Below, piece by piece: positions 24,376-31,459 of a stretch of DNA of 64,000 bases (within the stretch, counting starts at the first letter, position 1; the number at the start of each line of letters is the position of its first letter). A program made the translations under genes and the position numbers. Source of the DNA: Streptomyces sp. ISL-1 (GTDB taxonomy: Bacteria; Actinomycetota; Actinomycetes; Streptomycetales; Streptomycetaceae); contig NZ_JAGGOI010000036.1 of NCBI RefSeq assembly GCF_018614585.1, positions 1 through 64,000 of the forward strand, given 5' to 3'. The notes under the pieces are model-generated. The model saw only the letters and a list, made by a program, of their open reading frames with translations. It was not told where the DNA came from and did not search any database.

Positions 24376-25196
24376 TGCTCTCCTAGCAGCCGGTCCAGCA
24401 GGCCCTTCGTTTCCTCAGGGTTGAGGGCCTGCGTCCGCAGCATCGCATATTTCTGCGCGAGGATGCTGACCTCGTCCGGGTCCGAGATGAGCTGACTGCC
24501 GCGTTGCGTTTCGGTGTACGCGAGATGCTGATGGTCAGGGGTTTCGAGCAGGATGAAAGGACCGTCAAGCGCTGCGTGGGTCTGCCGGTTGAGTGGCATG
24601 ACCTGGAAGGTGAAGCCAGGAAGGTCGGCGCAGGCGCGGAGGTGCCGGAGGGTTTCCCGATACACCCTGTCACCGCCCAGGCGGGCCAGGAGGATCGCCT
24701 CCGAGAGGATGAAGCTGGCCGTCGGGGGGACCTTGCGGTGCAGAATCTCCTGGCGTTCCAATCGGGCGGCCACGAGGGCGTTGATTTCCTCCTCACTGAA
24801 GGTGGGGACTCGGTTGCGGAAGACGGCTCCGGCGTAACTCTCCGTCTGGAGCAGGCCCGGCAGTACCTGGTTCGCGAAGAAGGACATCGCGATGGCGTCG
24901 CGCTCGATATCCATGTACTGCTCCGCCCACGCCGGGATCAGGTCGATCTCCGGCATGTTGTCCACCGCCGTCTGCAGCGCCTTCTTCGTCTCCAGGACCC
25001 GGTCCAGCACTCTCGCCAGATCCGGCTTCAGCGGGCGGCGGCCCTGCTCCACAGACGCGATCGTCTCCTCGTGCACGCAGACGCGGTCGGCCAGTTCGCG
25101 CTGCGTAAGCCCGGCGGTCTCCCGGAACTGGCCCACCAGCGCGCCCACGAGCTTCATCGCCGACGCGTTCTTCCGCTGCCGCTTTCTGGGGTGCAT
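24372..25196 (-). CDS. XRE-family regulator with DUF5753 (WhiJ-like)
   Basis: A 274-aa regulator. An N-terminal XRE helix-turn-helix (about 15-70: LVGQFRETAGLTQRELADRV, CVHEETIASVEQGRRPLKPD) is followed by a DUF5753 ligand-type domain (about 95-265: SFFANQVLPGLLQTESYAGA, HLRACADLPGFTFQVMPLN). This is the architecture of WhiJ and its many streptomycete paralogues. ATG 25196 has GGGGAG upstream; 25157 is an alternative. It overlaps the DUF397 gene and lies divergently next to an HATPase gene, giving the common three-gene developmental module. Confidence 0.9.
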   Translation of the reverse strand: MHPRKRQRKNASAMKLVGALVGQFRETAGLTQRELADRVCVHEETIASVEQGRRPLKPDLARVLDRVLETKKALQTAVDNMPEIDLIPAWAEQYMDIERDAIAMSFFANQVLPGLLQTESYAGAVFRNRVPTFSEEEINALVAARLERQEILHRKVPPTASFILSEAILLARLGGDRVYRETLRHLRACADLPGFTFQVMPLNRQTHAALDGPFILLETPDHQHLAYTETQRGSQLISDPDEVSILAQKYAMLRTQALNPEETKGLLDRLLGEQ

Positions 25197-25309
25197 GCCC
25201 GTCCAACTCCCCACCCGTATCCGTGCGTCACGCACTGCGGGCCCGTACGGATTTCTTGTACGGGCTCGCGTACTGCACCACCGTAGTCACGGGGAGTGAC
25301 GCTCGTCTC

Positions 25310-25726
25310 ATGGATGACGTCATTCAACAACGCTGTCTGCGCGAGCAGTTCTACCGCCGTGAACTGCGATCCGTGCCCGCTGCCAGGAGGTTCGCACGGA
25401 CCGCAGTGACCGACTGGGGCCTCGGGGCCCGTATCGACGACGTACTGCTCTGCGTGAGCGAGCTGGCCACCAACGCCCTTGTGCACGGTGTGCCACCGGG
25501 GCGCGGCTACCGGCTGAAGCTGTGGCTGTACGGCGGGGCAGGGGACGGGCTGCTCCGTATCGAAGTGCACGACAGTGGCGACGGGCAGCCCGGGGTGCGG
25601 GAGCCGGACGGGGAGTCGGGGCGGGGGTTGTTGCTCGTGGCCGCGCTCGCCGACAAGTGGGGGGTCGGGGAGCGCGATCCGGGCAAGATCGTGTGGTGCG
25701 AGTTCGCTGTCAGCCCCGGACCTTGA
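25310..25726 (+). CDS. ATP-binding anti-sigma-like protein (HATPase)
   Basis: A 138-aa GHKL-fold protein of the RsbW/SpoIIAB-like group widespread in Streptomyces. The N box is LCVSELATNALVHG (about 46-59), the ATP-lid region is RIEVHDSGDGQPG, and the G2 box is ESGRGLLLVAALADKWGV. It may act as an anti-sigma factor or kinase for a small partner; next to WhiJ-like genes such proteins are called AbaA-like. The start is ATG 25310. It is divergent from the XRE gene, and its last 17 bp overlap the convergent imine-reductase-like gene. Confidence 0.85.
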   Translation: MDDVIQQRCLREQFYRRELRSVPAARRFARTAVTDWGLGARIDDVLLCVSELATNALVHGVPPGRGYRLKLWLYGGAGDGLLRIEVHDSGDGQPGVREPDGESGRGLLLVAALADKWGVGERDPGKIVWCEFAVSPGP

Positions 25727-26585
25727 GCAGGTCGGCGATACGGGACAGGCCGTCGGCCTCGTAACCCTCTGCCATCGCGCGGTCCAGGATCGCCTGGAAC
25801 GGCTCGAACAGATCAGTTCTGACGCCCTGGTCGCGGAAGGCGGCAAGGAAATTGGGGAACGCCGCGTGGTTGACCGCGATGCTGGACACGTCCGTGAGGT
25901 GCCCGCCCGAATCGATGGCCTCGGCCCACTCGGGCGCGCCCCCGAGCATCGCGCTGATCCAGGGGATCAGGAGTTCGGAGAATTCGGTGGCCGGGATGTT
26001 CTCCGTACGTACGAGGGCGAAGGCCTGCATGACGCCGAGGACCATGCCGTACATGCCGGTCAGCAGTGCCAGGTCGTGCAGGGCCGCGAGGCCCGGGTCG
26101 GTGCCGGTCCACTTGGTGCCGCCGAGGGCGGCGAGGGTGGGGCGGTGGGTCTCGTAGGCCTGCTCGTCACCGCTGTAGAGGACGTACGCGTGCGGGCCCG
26201 CGATCATCTGCGGTACGGCCATGATGCCGCCGTCGATGTAGCGGGCGCCGTGCTTGGCGGCCCAGGCGGCCAGGTCGCGGGCCTGGGCGGGGGTGCCGTT
26301 GGTGAGGTTGACCAGGGTCTTGCCGGCGACGGCGTCGGGGAGGGTGGCGAACAGCTTTTCGACGTTGTCGTTGGTCAGCAGGCACAGGACGACGAGCGGG
26401 CTCTCGGTCACCGCCTCGGCGGCGGTCTCGGCCGGCAGCGCGCCCTGGGCGACCAGCGGGCCGGTCTTGGCGGCCGATCTGTTCCAGACGGTGACGGGGT
26501 GCCTGGCTTTCAGGAAGGCGGCGGCGAGGGCGGAGCCCATCATTCCGAGGCCGAGTACGGAGACGGGGGGCTTGTTCGCGGGCAT
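25710..26585 (-). CDS. NAD(P)-dependent oxidoreductase, imine reductase-like
   Basis: A 291-aa beta-hydroxyacid dehydrogenase/imine reductase family enzyme. The N-terminal NADPH Rossmann fold has VSVLGLGMMGSALAAAF (about 8-24), and NLTNGTPAQARDLAAWA precedes the inter-domain helix. The C-terminal all-helical dimerisation domain is DLALLTGMYGMVLGVMQAF onward. The lysine typical of hydroxyacid dehydrogenases is not seen, which favours an imine or iminium reductase. ATG 26585 has GGAGGAG. The upstream 193 bp contain a palindrome (26665-26680). Its 3' end runs into the convergent HATPase gene. Confidence 0.85.
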   Translation of the reverse strand: MPANKPPVSVLGLGMMGSALAAAFLKARHPVTVWNRSAAKTGPLVAQGALPAETAAEAVTESPLVVLCLLTNDNVEKLFATLPDAVAGKTLVNLTNGTPAQARDLAAWAAKHGARYIDGGIMAVPQMIAGPHAYVLYSGDEQAYETHRPTLAALGGTKWTGTDPGLAALHDLALLTGMYGMVLGVMQAFALVRTENIPATEFSELLIPWISAMLGGAPEWAEAIDSGGHLTDVSSIAVNHAAFPNFLAAFRDQGVRTDLFEPFQAILDRAMAEGYEADGLSRIADLLKVRG

Positions 26586-26664
26586 TGCGGAACTCCTCCG
26601 GAAAGGGAATGCGAGATGCGGGATGACTTCCGATCCTTGCCGGGCGGTAAAAAGGGAACAAGTA

Positions 26665-26680
26665 CCGACTAATAAGTCGG
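26665..26680. promoter_or_regulatory. Palindromic operator candidate
   Basis: CCGACT-AATA-AGTCGG is a perfect 6-bp inverted repeat with an AT-rich centre, 80 bp upstream of the imine-reductase-like gene, in the 193-bp gap shared with the divergent DUF1876 gene. Two GGTAAGT-type half-sites lie just to its right. Confidence 0.4.
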
Positions 26681-26778
26681 ATACCCACCATCCGGTAAGT
26701 AACGGATCGGGTAAGTGCTGTGGTGATCTCCGGCCGGGCGGCGCACTCTGGAAGAAGTACCGCTGGAGGTGATCCGCC

Positions 26779-27048
26779 ATGCAGACACTCGTCGGATGGC
26801 ACATCGAGATGGAGTTCCAGGAAGAAGGCGACCGGACGAGGGCGGCCGCCATGGTGAGGCTCGGCGACGGCACGGAAATGCGCGGCCACGGCAATGCTCA
26901 GCGTCACCATTCCGACCCCGAGCAGCTGCGGGTGGGCGAGGAGATCGCGGGCGCACGGGCGCTCATGGACATCGCCTCGCAACTGCTGCAGAAGGCCCAC
27001 ACGGAGATCGACGAAGCGTCGGGCAGAACATCGCGCCCGCTGATGTGA
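26779..27048 (+). CDS. DUF1876 domain-containing protein
   Basis: An 89-aa soluble protein with the dsRBD-like DUF1876 fold: VGWHIEMEFQEEGDRTRAAA, MVRLGDGTEMRGHGNAQRH and a C-terminal helix EEIAGARALMDIASQLLQK. The family is small, widespread in actinobacteria and of unknown function. It starts at ATG 26779 with GGAGGTGATC upstream, and a perfect-stem terminator follows at 27061-27092. Confidence 0.9.
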   Translation: MQTLVGWHIEMEFQEEGDRTRAAAMVRLGDGTEMRGHGNAQRHHSDPEQLRVGEEIAGARALMDIASQLLQKAHTEIDEASGRTSRPLM

Positions 27049-27060
27049 CAGGAATGCGGT

Positions 27061-27092
27061 GACAGCCCCACCGGGGAACCGGTGGGGCTGTC
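27061..27092. terminator. Bidirectional terminator
   Basis: A perfect 14-bp stem GACAGCCCCACCGG (27061-27074) with 27079-27092 and a ggaa tetraloop. It lies between the convergent DUF1876 and DUF4232 genes. Confidence 0.9.
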
Positions 27093-27104
27093 GCGTGGCG
27101 TGCG

Positions 27105-27785
27105 TCAGTACGTGAGCGCGTCGGACATGTCGCTCTGCCAGTAGCTGACCGCCGCGGTGTCGTCGGTGTACGTGTCCGCGGGGAGGGTGAGCACGTGGGG
27201 GTCGCCGATGGAGCCTGAGCCGTCGCGCGGGGCGAAGATGACGGCGAGGGTCTTTGCCGTACCCCCGTTCTGACCGCTGCCGTCCGCGGAGGCCAGGAGG
27301 ATCGACGCGTACCCGGACTGCCTGGGGGCGAGCGTGACGACCGCCTGCGGCTTGCTCTCGTCCATGATCGGGGTGGCGGCCTGGCCGTCGTCGAAGCGGA
27401 GGAGCGGGGCGTGGTAGGCGTTGCACGCCTTGGAGCCGGTGTTGGTGACGGTGAGCAGCAGATGGTTGATGGGGCGGCTCACCTTGGTGACGGTGACCTT
27501 GGTGTTCGCGTCGGTGCAGGCGGTGGTGACGGGGCCGGAGCCGCCGCCGGCCTTTCCGTCGCCCTTGGGGGTGGGCTTGGCGTCCGCCGTGGGCTGCTTG
27601 GTCCTGTCCGCTGCCGGGGACTTGGCGTCGGGCGCGGGCTCGGTACTGCCGGCCGCCGGGGCGCTGGTGGACGGGGCCGACGCGCTGGGCTTCTTTCGGT
27701 CGTCGGCGTTGTCGTCGGCGCTCTGGCACGCGGTCAGTGACAGGGCGGCCAGCAGAGCGGTGGCGGCTACGGCGGCGTTGCGCAT
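27105..27785 (-). CDS. DUF4232 lipoprotein
   Basis: A 226-aa exported lipoprotein. Signal peptide with lipobox LTAC (Cys20), a low-complexity Ser/Pro/Ala/Lys linker (about 25-85), and a DUF4232 beta-sandwich (about 87-226: TACTDANTKVTVTKVSRPIN, LLLTVTNTGSKACNAYHAPL, VVTLAPRQSGYASILLA). It is probably a cell-surface binding or structural protein; the ligand is unknown. It is monocistronic, bounded by a terminator on one side and a 324-bp gap on the other. Confidence 0.9.
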   Translation of the reverse strand: MRNAAVAATALLAALSLTACQSADDNADDRKKPSASAPSTSAPAAGSTEPAPDAKSPAADRTKQPTADAKPTPKGDGKAGGGSGPVTTACTDANTKVTVTKVSRPINHLLLTVTNTGSKACNAYHAPLLRFDDGQAATPIMDESKPQAVVTLAPRQSGYASILLASADGSGQNGGTAKTLAVIFAPRDGSGSIGDPHVLTLPADTYTDDTAAVSYWQSDMSDALTY

Positions 27786-28109
27786 GGTGTTCGGTTCTCC
27801 CCGTGTGGACGGTCTCTGGTGAGTAGTTGGGTCACCAGTGGGTCAAGTAGTGGGTCAGTAGTGGCGGATGAGGGTCGTGACGATCGCGGTCGCCGCGATC
27901 AGTACGAGTACCGCCACGGCGTCAATGAGGCTGTCGCAGATACGGCTTCGCATCGATCACAGGTTGGGCCGCGGCGGATTCCGGCCGCAACAGGCCCTGA
28001 ACCATTGGGGATGCTGGAACGCTTGCGCGTACTGTGACCTGGGCGGATTTCACGTCCCTGGAACGGCGTTCCGGGACAGTCGGCGGGGTTCACAAGGGGG
28101 AATACGGCA
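27786..28109. other. Intergenic region between DUF4232 and XRE genes
   Basis: 324 bp between divergent genes. It contains the possible 32-aa membrane peptide (27855-27953), and presumably the promoters of both flanking genes. Near-repeats of gggtca(g/c)tagtg occur at 27825-27865. Confidence 0.5.
27855..27953 (-). CDS. Possible 32-aa membrane peptide
   Basis: ATG at 27953, TGA at 27855. A short polar N terminus (MRSRICDS) is followed by a single hydrophobic span (LIDAVAVLVLIAATAIVTT) and LIRHY. Third codon positions are strongly GC-biased and the hydrophobic span is the right length for one transmembrane helix. No clear Shine-Dalgarno is present, so expression is uncertain. It occupies an otherwise empty 324-bp gap. 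Confidence 0.4.
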   Translation of the reverse strand: MRSRICDSLIDAVAVLVLIAATAIVTTLIRHY

Positions 28110-29426
28110 GTGGCGACGCCAGAGGCCGAGGAGTTCGCGGATCTGCTCAGAGAACTCAAGGACCGCTCCGGACGCAGCTATGGCGTGCTCGCGGGCAAGC
28201 TCCACGTCAGTACGTCCACGCTCCACCGGTACTGCAACGGCGACGCCGTTCCGACCGAGTACGCCCCGGTGGAGCGGCTCGCGCGGCTCTGCGCGGCGAC
28301 GCCGGACGAGCTGGTGGCGCTGCACCGGCGCTGGATTCTGGCGGACGGGGCGCGGAAGCGGGCGCGGTTGGAGGGCGCGGCTCCGGAGGGGGTGGCGGAG
28401 GCGGCCTCCGAGGTCGTCCCTGAGATCGCTCGCGAGCCCGCGTCCGAGGCCGCCCCCGAGCCTGAGCCCGCTCCCGAGGCCGAGCCTGAGCCCGCTCCCG
28501 AGGCCGACGCCGCGCCGCGCGCCCGTGACCCCAGGCGGTTGCGGATCGGCTTTGCCGCGGGGGCCGTTGTCGCCTTCGCCGTGCCCGCCGCGTTCGTCGC
28601 CGGCCACGCGGTCACAGGGGACGCGGACGGGAAGAGGACCGGCGCGGTCTCGGGTACAAGCGCCCCGCCAGTCACCGCCGCGCCCCGTTCCATGCACCCG
28701 AGCGCCTCGGTCGGCGGGACCCCTTCCGCGAGCACATCGCCGAGCGGGAGTCCGTCGGCCTCACCGTCACGGAGCCGAGCGCCCGCGCCCCCGGCGACGG
28801 TCGGCGTACCGCTGCGCGTGGGCGTCAGCTCGTACAACTGGGAAGAGCCCTGCGGGCAGTACTACTTGCTGGACCAGGCTCCGGAGGCCGTCCCGCCGCC
28901 GCCCGCGCCGCAGGACAACCGGGGCTGGGCCCGCGCGCTGGGCGGGGTGGACGGCGGCCACATATTTCTTCAGCTGACCGCGACGGGCAAGACAGCGGAC
29001 TCGGTGGTGCTGAATGCCGTGCACGTACGGGTCGTTGCGCGCAGCGCACCCCTCGACTGGAAGGCGTACTCGATGTCGTACGGCTGCGGTGGCGGCATCA
29101 CTCCGCAGACCTTCGACATCGACCTGGACGCGGCGCACCCACTGGTGAAGCCCGTGGCGGGACAGGACGGCGACACCGTCGTGCCCGCCAAGGACTTCCC
29201 GTACAAGGTCGCGTCCAACGATCCGCAGGTGCTCAACCTCGACCTCCACACCGAGGGACACGACGTCAGCTGGTACCTGGAGCTCGACTGGAGCAGCGGG
29301 GACCGGCGGGGCACGGTGCGTGTCGACGACGGCGGGAAACCGTTCCGTACGAGCGCGATCGAAGGGCGGACCGAGTACGGGTACTGGCCGGACAAGAGCG
29401 CGTGGGTCGAGCAGTCCGGCTCCTGA
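28110..29426 (+). CDS. Membrane-anchored XRE-domain protein
   Basis: A 438-aa one-span protein. An XRE-type helix-turn-helix lies at about 8-60 (FADLLRELKDRSGRSYGVLA, STSTLHRYCNGDAVPTEY). A Glu/Pro/Ala-rich linker (about 100-135) leads to a single membrane span (about 148-170, IGFAAGAVVAFAVPAAFVAGH), a Ser/Pro linker, and an exported beta-rich C-terminal domain (about 230-430, WEEPCGQYYLLDQAPEAVPP). The layout suggests transmembrane signalling or anchoring of DNA or protein; the sensed signal is unknown. GTG 28110 follows AAGGGGG. The 3' end carries a 10-bp tandem duplication and a terminator. Confidence 0.83.
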   Translation: MATPEAEEFADLLRELKDRSGRSYGVLAGKLHVSTSTLHRYCNGDAVPTEYAPVERLARLCAATPDELVALHRRWILADGARKRARLEGAAPEGVAEAASEVVPEIAREPASEAAPEPEPAPEAEPEPAPEADAAPRARDPRRLRIGFAAGAVVAFAVPAAFVAGHAVTGDADGKRTGAVSGTSAPPVTAAPRSMHPSASVGGTPSASTSPSGSPSASPSRSRAPAPPATVGVPLRVGVSSYNWEEPCGQYYLLDQAPEAVPPPPAPQDNRGWARALGGVDGGHIFLQLTATGKTADSVVLNAVHVRVVARSAPLDWKAYSMSYGCGGGITPQTFDIDLDAAHPLVKPVAGQDGDTVVPAKDFPYKVASNDPQVLNLDLHTEGHDVSWYLELDWSSGDRRGTVRVDDGGKPFRTSAIEGRTEYGYWPDKSAWVEQSGS

Positions 29427-29437
29427 GGGCTCCTGAG
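29418..29437. repeat. 10-bp tandem duplication over a stop codon
   Basis: GGCTCCTGAG at 29418-29427 and 29428-29437; the gene's TGA (29424-29426) lies in the first copy. Confidence 0.8.
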
Positions 29438-29461
29438 GGCCCCTGGGCGTGCCAGGGGCCC
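29437..29461. terminator. Terminator between XRE-membrane gene and argS
   Basis: A perfect 10-bp stem GGGCCCCTGG (29437-29446) with 29452-29461, loop gcgtg. It lies between convergent genes. Confidence 0.82.
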
Positions 29462-29467
29462 CTGGGG

Positions 29468-31267
29468 TCAGAGACGCTCGGGGGTGCGGATGCCGAGGAG
29501 CGCCATGCCCTGGTGGAGCGTTCGGCCGGTCAGGTCGCACAGGAACAGACGGTTCTCGACGAGCTCCGGCGGGTTGTCGGCGCTGAGCACCTGGCACTGG
29601 TCGTAGAACGTCGTGAGGTGCGAGGCGAGTTGGTAGAGGTACGCGGCCAGCTTGTGCGGCTCGTGCGAGGACGCAACCTCGGACAGCACCTCGCCGAACT
29701 GGTCCAGATGCAGGCCCAACGCCCGCTCCGCCGGTGCCAGTTCGAGCTCCGGGTGGGCGGCCGGCTTGACGTCGCCCGCCTTGCGGAGGATCGACTGGAT
29801 ACGGGCGTAGGCGTACTGGAGATACACGGACGTGTCGCCGTTGAGCGACACCATCTGGTCCAGGTCGAACTTGTAGTCCCGGGCCGCGGAGGTGGACAGG
29901 TCCGCGTACTTCACCGCGCCGATGCCGACGTACCGGCCGTTCTCGACGATCTCCTCCTCGGTGAGGCCGACCTTCTCGGCCTTCTCGCGCACGACCGCCG
30001 TCGCCCGCTCCACCGCCTCGTCCAGCAGGTCCACCAGCCGCACCGTCGCGCCCTCACGGGTCTTGAACGGCTTACCGTCCTTGCCGAGCACCGTGCCGAA
30101 CGCCAGCTGGACGGCCTTGACGTCGTCGTTCAGCCAGCCGGCCCGGCGGGCGGTCTCGAAGACCATCTTGAAGTGCAGGGACTGCCGGGCGTCCACGACG
30201 TAGATGAGCGTGTTCGCCTTGAGGTTCTGCACCCGGTCGCGGATGGCGGAGAGGTCGGTGGCCGCATAGCCGTAGCCGCCGTTGCTCTTCTTGACGATGA
30301 GCGGGGTCGGGTTGCCGTCCGGTCCCTTCACGTCGTCGAAGAAGACGCACAGCGCACCCTCCGAGCGGACCGCCACGCCCGACTCCTCCAGGAGGCGGCA
30401 GGTCTCGTCGAGCATGTCGTTGTAGCCGGACTCGCCGACGATGTCGGCGTCGTGGATCTCCATGTCGAGCTTGTCGAAGACCGAGTAGAAGTAGATCTTC
30501 GACTCGTCGACGAACCGCTGCCAGTGGGCACGCGTCTCGGGGTCCCCGGCCTGCAGGTCCACAACCCGGTTACGGGCGCGGTCCTTGAACGCCTCGTCGG
30601 AGTCGAAGAGCGCGCGCGAAGCCTTGTAGATGCGGTTCAGGGAGGACATGGCCTCCTCGCCGGAGACCTCCGCGACGCCCTCGTGGTCCAGCTCGTGCGG
30701 GTGCTCGATCAGATACTGGATGAGCATGCCGTACTGGGTGCCCCAGTCGCCGATGTGGTGGCGCCGGATCACCTTCTCGCCCGTGAACTCCAGGATCTGC
30801 ACCATCGCGTCGCCGATCACAGCGGAGCGGAGGTGGCCGACGTGCATCTCCTTGGCCACGTTCGGCTGGGCGTAGTCGACGACCGTCGTGCCCGCGTTCT
30901 CGGCGTACGGAACACCGAGCCGGTCGTCGGCGGCGCGCGCGGCGAGGGTCTTCACGATCGCCTCGTCGGTGAGCGTGATGTTGAGGAAGCCGGGGCCCGA
31001 GACCTCGATCTCCTTGAGCTCGTCATTGAGGCCGATTCCCTCGACGACCTTGGCCGCCAGCTCGCGCGGATTGACCTTCAGCTTCTTGGCGAGGGCCAGG
31101 ATGCCGTTGGCCTGGAAGTCGGCCCGGTCGCTTCGGCGCAGCATGGGGTCTCCCCAGCCCGCAGGGCGAGGGGAAGGGTCGGCGGGCCCGGTCTCTCGCA
31201 GAGCTGCCGAGAGGGCGTCCGCGAGGCGCTGCTGCACGGTCGAAGCGAGGGAAGGGACCGAGGCCAT
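29468..31267 (-). CDS. argS: Arginyl-tRNA synthetase
   Basis: Class I aminoacyl-tRNA synthetase, 599 aa, charging tRNA-Arg. The HIGH motif is AKEMHVGHLRSAVIGD (about 136-151). The N-terminal Add-1 domain is present (1-110), and the C-terminal DALR anticodon-binding domain covers about 470-599 (SVYLQYAYARIQSILRKAG to the terminal GIRTPERL). As in many ArgRS there is no canonical KMSKS; GTVLGKDGKPFKTREG occupies that region. It is divergent from lysS, with the two promoters in a 192-bp gap. Confidence 0.97.
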   Translation of the reverse strand: MASVPSLASTVQQRLADALSAALRETGPADPSPRPAGWGDPMLRRSDRADFQANGILALAKKLKVNPRELAAKVVEGIGLNDELKEIEVSGPGFLNITLTDEAIVKTLAARAADDRLGVPYAENAGTTVVDYAQPNVAKEMHVGHLRSAVIGDAMVQILEFTGEKVIRRHHIGDWGTQYGMLIQYLIEHPHELDHEGVAEVSGEEAMSSLNRIYKASRALFDSDEAFKDRARNRVVDLQAGDPETRAHWQRFVDESKIYFYSVFDKLDMEIHDADIVGESGYNDMLDETCRLLEESGVAVRSEGALCVFFDDVKGPDGNPTPLIVKKSNGGYGYAATDLSAIRDRVQNLKANTLIYVVDARQSLHFKMVFETARRAGWLNDDVKAVQLAFGTVLGKDGKPFKTREGATVRLVDLLDEAVERATAVVREKAEKVGLTEEEIVENGRYVGIGAVKYADLSTSAARDYKFDLDQMVSLNGDTSVYLQYAYARIQSILRKAGDVKPAAHPELELAPAERALGLHLDQFGEVLSEVASSHEPHKLAAYLYQLASHLTTFYDQCQVLSADNPPELVENRLFLCDLTGRTLHQGMALLGIRTPERL

Positions 31268-31459
31268 GAGCTTCCGTTCCTGTCGAGGTGTCGGGGGGTG
31301 TCTGGACGGTTGTCAAGTATCCCATGGAGACACAAGCCATTTCCCGCGAGAATGGCGGGGGAGCGGGCAACCCCGGAGGGGTGCCTCCCGTCTGGGAGAA
31401 TGGTTTACATCCCAAGCAACCGAACCGACCCGAGTAACCCGAGCATCAAGGACGAGGAC

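Noticed and set aside
19333..29426. A biosynthetic gene cluster
   Set aside because: Oxidoreductases and regulators are present, but no synthase core enzyme, carrier protein or terpene cyclase is found.
29402..31459. In-frame upstream extension of lysS by about 690 codons
   Set aside because: It runs antisense through argS, whose minus-strand product is unmistakable; lysS itself starts near 31460.
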